From Burhinus oedicnemus (lineage: Eukaryota; Chordata; Aves; Charadriiformes; Burhinidae): a DNA stretch of 64,000 bases. Shown here piece by piece: positions 56,961-64,000 of this stretch. The notes below the pieces were generated by a model. That model did not search any database. It had not been told where the DNA came from and was given only the letters and a program-made list of their open reading frames with translations. Both the position numbers and the translations under genes were made by a program. Every line of letters starts with the position of its first letter. The first letter of the stretch is position 1. The stretch covers positions 2,540,782 to 2,604,781 of the forward strand of contig VFFE01007869.1 in the NCBI GenBank assembly GCA_008921705.1, written 5' to 3'.

Positions 56961-59899
56961 ATCTAGGATGTACCAGAATTTTGTAGCAGATTCCCGTTTC
57001 TTATGTGAGTTTGGTTCTCATACCCCTCCAACATGAATCTACAGATACACTACAAAATAATGTGCCATTTAGCCTGAAAAGACAGCGACAGCAGCTGTAG
57101 ATTTACCTGGTCGGTTATAACCTTTTTCTGCTGCAGAAGCATTAACAAGAAGAAGATACTGCGTAAGCGGAGAAATCACTGGAGGCATGCAAGTGGTGTC
57201 CATCTCCATCTGATGATGGAGAGAGACCTCACTCGTTGATTAGCAGTTGCAAAAACTGCAAGATAAGGCTGTTTCCTTCCTGAGCGGATTCCCCAGAGCT
57301 TCTGAGTCTCCATGAAGGTCTCAGCAGGCACTAAAGGCAATTGGCCAATGCTTGCTCCGGAGACAGATGGGCTCCATGGAGAGCCAGTGGTAGGACCTGG
57401 ACGTGGCCAGGGTTACTTGTGGCAATTGCTGCTTTTCAACCGGGAATGGGCGGGGGTAGCTGAAATAGCTTCTTAGCTGCTCTCTACTTAGCAGAGGAGA
57501 TCTATTCCCCTTGCAATGCGTTTCTCCTCCTTGTGACAGATCCTCTCTACTCCTCCTTCACCCTGGGAGGTGGAGGCGCAGGTTGCACACCCAAACCCAA
57601 TCCATACTCAGAAATCACCCCTGCTGATGTGGCTATCCAGAATTCCTCTTCCAGTGGAAATCAGCTTGGAATTTTATTATTTATAATTTAATTGGAATTA
57701 TGTTAAAGTATCTTTGTCTATACAGAAATGAAAATATCATTACATGTCTACACAGAAGTGAAAAATTACATCCCTTCTCTCAACTGTCCAATTCTGCTTG
57801 TATTTTTACAAAACAACAAACCCCAGCCTCACTCTAATGGCAAGAAGGGGAAGACAGAAGAAGTATTTCTAATATTAGTTAATCGCAAACACTCAAATCC
57901 AAGTCATTATCATGCAGCCAGTAAAGAACATCAGTACATGTTCCACAATACAGGTCAGTAAATTCACCGTGTCTTAATCTGAAGTTTCAGTTCTTACCTA
58001 AACAATATTTGGAATAGATTTAAGTATAAACACTAACCTGAATTCCTGACTTGTAATAGGTGGTTACAAGATATTTACAAGACCCTGCCATAATTTTTTT
58101 CCCTAATTCTCAAGCTACTGAGAAGAGCTTCACTTTTCTTCCATGTTGATGTCCTTTGCGGTTTGGAGATAAATATTAAGTGCATTAGGTGTTAATATTC
58201 AGGCTACAGGGACAATATTCATGGGCACTAAAGCAGCACAGGGTATGCACTCCTGCCCCATCATGTTCCCTAAGTGTTTTACCCAACTTTTCGTTATGAC
58301 GCTGCCCAATCTGAGTAGCTGAGCTAAAGCCATTGGTCACCCCAACCTCTAGCACACCAGAAAGGCTTGTAACATCTATTACAAGTTTTCTTCAGGGGGA
58401 AGGGAAGAGTAATTTAAACTGTGACAGAGTATCTCCAACAAATAATAGGACATTTTTTCCAAGGTTCCAACCTTTAAACCAACCAAAAATCCAACGTACA
58501 GGTTGTTTTTCTTTTGGTCTCAAAACAGACATGCAACACTTGGCATTTCTTATTATCTTAGGGACCAAGTTACTCTTGGCTTGCTTTTACGTGCCTCCAA
58601 GCCTTCTGCACCCCTCTTGTCAAGCAGCCCGGTATCTTTTGCTTACCTCAGTTTTGACAAAAACCTTAGCACAAAAAAAAACCCCAAACCTTTTTGTGTC
58701 TATGAGCTGGACCACCTTTCGAAGACACATTCCTTACTCAGATTGTTGGTTTTGCCTTTCTTGCATTTATGCCTGACATCACAGCCTTTATGAGCCAACT
58801 TTACAACAAATAATCCAGCAAAAGCAACACACAGGGCATGCATACTTTTCAGTCTAAAATAATACACATTCTCATGTTCTGCACTCCTATCTGCATTGCA
58901 GGTGGCAAAGTTAGAGAGCTGCTGAACCACTAATCATCTTGGGTGCAGACGGAAAGGCTTCGGATGGTGGGCAAAGAATGGAGAGTAGGAGGGAAAGGAA
59001 GGAATTAAATCAGGCACATACTTTTACCTCAATACATCAGAGCAGGTATGCAGCGAGAAGTAATCTACGCATCCCTGCAGGGTTAACAAAGCTCCATTCT
59101 TGGAATCTGTACTGACAGCCTGTTCTCCAGGCAGACCAGTTCCCAATCAGTAAATAAAACAAGATGCAAAAATTTGAGCTACACAGTGTGTAGCTGATAT
59201 AAAAGAGGTGTTCCAAATTAATTAATACATCATATTTTGGTCTAGTGCATGGTTGCATTTGGTTCAATGAAAAAAATATTATTTTCCACCCTCTGATCAC
59301 TTTTGTAATCTTTAATAAGCAACTACAATTTAAGAGCCCCTAGTTCAACAAGTTTACGATGATTGGCTGTATCTGCATCACAGAGATAGCACACCTTCAC
59401 TAAAGCAGAATAAGGGTGATTGCCCATCACTCCACGGCACATTTGTAAGAAGGAAATAGAGCATGCAACTAATCCTCCAGAGTGCTGGTATTTTATTTGA
59501 GGAGATTTACTCCATGCTCTGTTTCGCCCATCCGAAGAGGCAGTTATTTTAATTCAAGAGATTTGTGTCCAACAATTTTTCTCCCTATTAAGATTTAGCA
59601 CCTTTAATTTAGAAAAACATTTTTCTATTTTCTGTTTGTCTTGTGCGAAATCAGAACAGCTGAAATGCAAGTTTAATCTACAAGGTGGCACCTACCAATA
59701 AGTTTTGGGGGTTAAACTTAAAACGATGCATATAGTACCCTCAGACTCTTCTGAAGGCAGAGTCAGAGGATTCACAACAGCCCGGAAGAGATCTGTCTTT
59801 TTGTTGCTAACAAACTGTATTTTATTGTTTAAAAGTAACAAAATGAGAGCTCAGCATTGTGAGTCAACAACGCATGTAATATTAACATCATGCCCATTA
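56961..59899. other. Unique non-coding DNA
   Basis: No gene recognised. The 147-codon plus frame at 58333-58776, overlapped by a 96-codon frame in another phase and a minus frame, has no domain and no good splice context. Confidence 0.5.
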
Positions 59900-60080
59900 T
59901 GGGCCTGAGGCAAGACCCATTAAAATCAGTGGCAGAAATTCCATCGACTTCCATAGGCTTTACATTCGACTCTACCTCAGCAATTTACAGGGTGAAATCT
60001 GGGCCCCACTGAAGGGTAATGCTAAAGCTCTCACTGACTTCAAGGAAACTAAGATTTTTCCTACTGCAGTTAATGGGCAA
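59900..60080. repeat. Old dispersed-repeat-like segment
   Basis: Phrases such as taaaatcagtggcagaaatt, ccatcgacttccatag, acagggtgaaatctgggccc and cactgacttcaaggaaac are typical of an old dispersed element in sauropsid genomes (forms with GACTTCAATGG and TTTCACCC). I do not name the family, and boundaries are soft. Confidence 0.4.
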
Positions 60081-62770
60081 ACAAAATACTCTAGTTGTCT
60101 GCTTTCTTGCGTACTGAAGAGCGGTTCGGGCGAATGACGCTTCTGATACATTATTTACCTTGCATGATGTTTTATATTAAGGCACGTAGATCAACAGAAA
60201 AACAAGAAAACCAGGAGAATTTCTGAGTATGACTCAAAAGCATCAGTTTTATTCTTAAAATAATAAGTGATACTCCCTAACCTTCCTCCTCTGTGTTTTT
60301 GAAGACATAAAGCCAGTATTACCTTTAATGTTTTAAGTTAGCTTAGGTTTGAGGTGGGGTTTTTTTCTTGCTTTTATTTTAGCAATTCCATTAAATGGTG
60401 GACTATACCCGGGAGATCACAGCTAATTATGTACAACTACTGCTACAAAGGCTTTATTTGCTCTTCAGCTTAATTCGTTGAACAAGATCAGAGTTCTTTC
60501 TTTGCTAGGATTTTTTTGGGACACGTTGCAAGGAGCCAGACCTAGGCAACTTCAACCTGAGAATTAACTCCCAGTCACCGTCAGAGATAAAATATGTTAT
60601 TATGCTACTATTGCATATGAGTATCTGTGAATGACTTAAATGACGCCTTTCACAGACTGCTTAAAACATATTTCCATCTCTATTTGTGGCGTGTAATCAG
60701 ATGTCTAGCACAATCCTTCCTACATAGACATTCACATCTTTTCTGGTGCCTCTATGGCTATTCATGGACTATAAACACCATCCCAAATACTCTGTGTCAG
60801 TAAAGCTACAGCTGAAGGATGTTTATTTTCTATTCAGTACACAGTCCATAGGTATATATGCAAAGCTCTCTCCTTCAGAGACCGTTTCCCACTCTATCAC
60901 GTACTCTGAAGTGGAGCATGTATCATCTGACACTTGAGAAAGCCAACAGAGTCAGTTAGGCTAAAGCCAAGAGTCCCCAACATGCAAGTCCTTTCAGCCA
61001 ACAGCACTCCACACTCTCAAGAGATGAACTACCGTATTTAGTCTGTCTGGTCTAATGAGATTACTACTTATACCCAGAAAATTAAAGGTCTAAGCCCTGA
61101 CATCAGCCCTACACTCGACCATCTGATCTTCCGTCTTCCTTCATGCGGACTGGCATAAAAGCATCTTTATCTGCCGAGCAATCGTTCTCTGTCCTCTCAA
61201 ACTCATACAGCTCAGGTACCAGCCAGATGGCATGTTGACACACTGTCTAACACTGATTTCTATTTGTCACGTAGATGCCGAAAGCCCTTAACTGTTCTTA
61301 ATCTATTCCTTTCCCTTCTCAGCACAGATCCTTGCTTCTGGATACCCCCTTTGTCAGAGGCTGGCTTGGCTCAGGTGCGCAGCAGGATGAGGAGCCGGTG
61401 GGACGGGACAGGCATGGACCAGCACACAGCTCGTGGTGGGCTGGACCATCAGCTGTAGGGACGAGCTGTCCCCATTGTCCAGCTCCTAAGGAATCATGCC
61501 ACTTAGAGGCTTTGATTTATTATGGAGAGCCTTGGTACTAACATTTTCTATTTGAATCAGTAAAGCAGAATTTTCCAGCATACCTGTTTGGTGATGGTTA
61601 CTGTTAAACAGTGATACATAGCTTCCTGGGGAGGACTGGTGGCCCCAAAGCTTAATTTCAGCATCCTGTATTTTATGGAAGAGTATAAAATAGTAAAGAA
61701 GCACCTGCTACACATGACTTTACATCAGCCTGCACTAATATTTCTTCATATGTTCCTACCCACGATACCTTCATTCCACTCGAAAGATGGCTGCAATAGT
61801 TATAGAAAAACCTAGAAAGGTCCTAAAATGTTCAGAACAGGAAGAGTGCAAACCTGCTGCTTATGCCTTACTCTTGTTCCAAACAGCAGAAACTCCTCTG
61901 CCTTCCTGCCCCAGGAATTAGCCGGGTTTATGGCTACACCTTGTCGAATTTGAATAGCAGACAACGTAGCAGCCTTTATAAAAGTATAGCAACGCGACAT
62001 TTGAAATAATGAGAGCAACCTGACCAACGCGGACCTTCTGCCCCAGCTTTTACGACTCAACTGCTAGAAAGGAAAATGGGGAGCACCCTTGGAGACACTT
62101 CTGCTGGTAATCGCGTGTGCAGGACTTGCGCTTGCTCAAATACTACACTAAAATACTGATATACTGAACGAAAAAGCAGCAGCTCCGATTGAAGGTTCAC
62201 GCTATCCTCATCAAGGACATTTTTCTACCTCACGCTGGATATAAACACGTTCTGTACTTCCATTGCGCTTCGTAATATTTTAAATGGCAAACTACATTAT
62301 TAAAAAATTCAAAAAGCAAAGCCTAACTTCCTTTATATTTTGAGATTCTGTGTTCATATAGTAGGAGCAGATGTGCAAATGTTTGTTTACTCAGTTCTTG
62401 ATAGTAGGCATTTGCTAGCAGATGCATGAAATTAATTTCTGTCCTAGTATTAAAAATCATTTCCTTGATTTAAACGTCTCTGATAAAGAAACAGTATCAT
62501 AAAGTGGCTTAGCTGATGAAGCAGCACAAATAGAAACAATACTTGCTATTTTAGGATTGCTATTTCTATTTGCTTAGATTGCACAGTGTGTCTTTCAGGA
62601 AAACAAATAATTATTTGCAAAGTCTTCCATCCAAACATTTTCCTTTTGAATGTGTTTCCAAGAGCAACATAGGAGAGTACACATTTTTAAACTGTAAGAA
62701 AAATAATTTTAGCATCAGGCTGTGATTTCTGTAGGTCTCACACACTCAAAAGAAAATGTAGGATTTCATA
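60081..62770. other. Unique non-coding DNA
   Basis: No gene or named repeat recognised. Short frames (60746-60937, 61264-61541, 61486-61704, 61812-62060) overlap and lack domains. Confidence 0.55.
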
Positions 62771-62800
62771 CCCTCTTCCCCCCCCTCTCGCCTCCGCCCC
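62771..62800 (+). repeat. Pyrimidine-rich tract
   Basis: CCCTCTTCCCCCCCCTCTCG followed by CCTCCGCCCC, nearly all pyrimidine. Low complexity; no downstream AG-bounded exon is recognised. Confidence 0.7.
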
Positions 62801-64000
62801 ATTCATCAATTTATGGGGAGAACTGTGCAGTTGCAGAAAAACATTATGCTGTTACTAGCGTGCCTTTATTTTGGCCTCAACTGTGTGTCTACAAGAAGCC
62901 TTTGTGGCAGACAGAGAGCAAATAAGGGGACTTGTTACAAAAGCAACGCTCCTCTTGGGATCCTCCTTGGTTTGTGGAGTTTTCATGTTTACATCAGGCT
63001 TTCACAGAATTCCTGATGTACCCAGCTACTCAGGCACATGTGGAAGAGAAGACACCACAATTCGACCCCTGCCTATACTTCAGGGATTCCCAAATACTTG
63101 AACCTTGAGCTTTTGTGTTTCTTAATAGATCTCTGACTGCTAGCATGGTTTTACCTGATATAAATCTATTCTTTTTAAGCAGAACTGCCTCAGTAAGAGA
63201 AACTGGGGAAAAAAAAAGTGGATTTACATTTTGCCCGCATAAACCACTCATCCCGTCTATAGACTGTCCCTGGACACGGGCAGGTAGAGCCTGAGCCTTT
63301 GTGCAGCCACCAGCCTGGTAAGCTCCTGCGGTAACCATACACGGAACAGGGAGGGAACAGCAGGCTGAAAAACTATTTCATGGTTTAAGGATGGACTAGG
63401 ATCAGTATCAAAAAATTTTCTGGAATTTCTAGAACAAGGAAAAGTAAATTTGGTGCATTACAAATCTGTAATGACTTTGCTGTTATAAATAAATAAGTAA
63501 ATAGAATGGTCTGTTTTCCGCAGCAACGCTTTAACCCTCAGCGAGGCACTATTTCAGAAGGGGCTTGAAAAAGTAGGAATTGCAGAACTGGAGCAAACGC
63601 AGTATAATTGGTAAAATGCTAGTTTAAACTACACTGTTGAATTTGTTACTTCGTAGCTATTTTTGCAAGGCCTATACACCTATATTTGGGCATATGCATC
63701 CTATTCTTATTACAGCCGCATTTCACTTTCATGTAAAATTTATAGCTAATATATTTGCTTAATTTTAGATGACAAATAATCAGTCAAAAGAATGTTCCAT
63801 CACAGTCACCATCTGTGAAGGTGTCACCTGTAAATCTATAGATTATAACTAATCTGCCACAGAAGTTAATGAAGCTGATGTATGACTTTGTGTCACTTAG
63901 GAACGGTATCTGCTGAATAGGAACGCCATAAAATGCAACCGGTTTCATACAGACTGATGCTCTTTGTCACAGTCCCTCAGTCCTTCACCATGCCCTGGGC
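62801..64000. other. Unique non-coding DNA to window end
   Basis: Several overlapping frames (62722-63101 plus, 63030-63338 minus) up to 102 codons lack recognisable domains. An A8 run near 63210. Nothing else seen. Confidence 0.5.

Noticed and set aside
58333..58776. 147-codon plus-strand open frame
   Set aside because: Low-complexity hydrophobic and polar mix with no family resemblance; other frames overlap in the same DNA.
1..64000. CRISPR arrays, operons, phage or bacterial mobile elements
   Set aside because: No regularly spaced repeats or dense coding; the sequence is vertebrate nuclear DNA.

Overview
The window looks like non-coding nuclear DNA from a bird. The CR1 LINE 3' ends at 18107-18795 and 27177-27345 carry the typical avian tail, which reads on the plus strand as gaatcatagaatggtttggg. 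A 728-bp LTR has TGTCCTGGTTT-type ends of the kind I recall from avian endogenous retroviruses. Recent interspersed repeats are sparse and there are no mammalian SINEs. I found no bacterial or viral gene organisation.

I recognise no protein-coding exon, tRNA or rRNA in the 64 kb. Open frames reach at most 180 codons, and the longer ones sit in GC-rich patches or oppose each other on both strands, as chance frames do. The stretch is best read as a gene desert or the inside of a very large intron. A lncRNA or short exons could be missed by eye.

Layout. 1-8.2 kb: AT-rich unique DNA, a possible old repeat relic (1.8-2.1 kb) and a pair of octamer sites (6.34 kb). 8.3 kb: a worn CR1 3' tail. 9-18 kb: unique DNA with microsatellites. 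18.1-18.8 kb: the best preserved CR1, minus strand, whose reverse-transcriptase C-terminal frame is broken by one stop. 20.7-21.3 kb: a possible enhancer-like segment. 24.2-24.5 kb: a CpG-rich, G-rich patch. 27.2-27.6 kb: a truncated CR1 abutting an unexplained open frame. 30.5-30.8 kb: a second CpG-rich island. 31.9 kb: a 59-bp near-palindrome. 38.5-39.3 kb: a solo LTR with a perfect 5-bp target duplication. 42.3 kb: a third short CpG-rich patch. 45.5 kb: a short hairpin of paired TGACAG motifs. 49.7-50.4 kb: an ancient plus-strand CR1/L3-like LINE followed by a T-tract and AG. 56.6-57.0 kb: a polypurine microsatellite next to a probable old minus-strand LINE relic. 59.9-60.1 kb: an old repeat-like segment.

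There is no operon or pathway to describe. The content worth following up is (i) dated insertions, (ii) three CpG-rich patches that could be promoters and (iii) inverted-repeat and clustered-motif segments that could be regulatory. No convincing new biological system was found. All family names come from recognition of remembered consensus sequences, not from a search.
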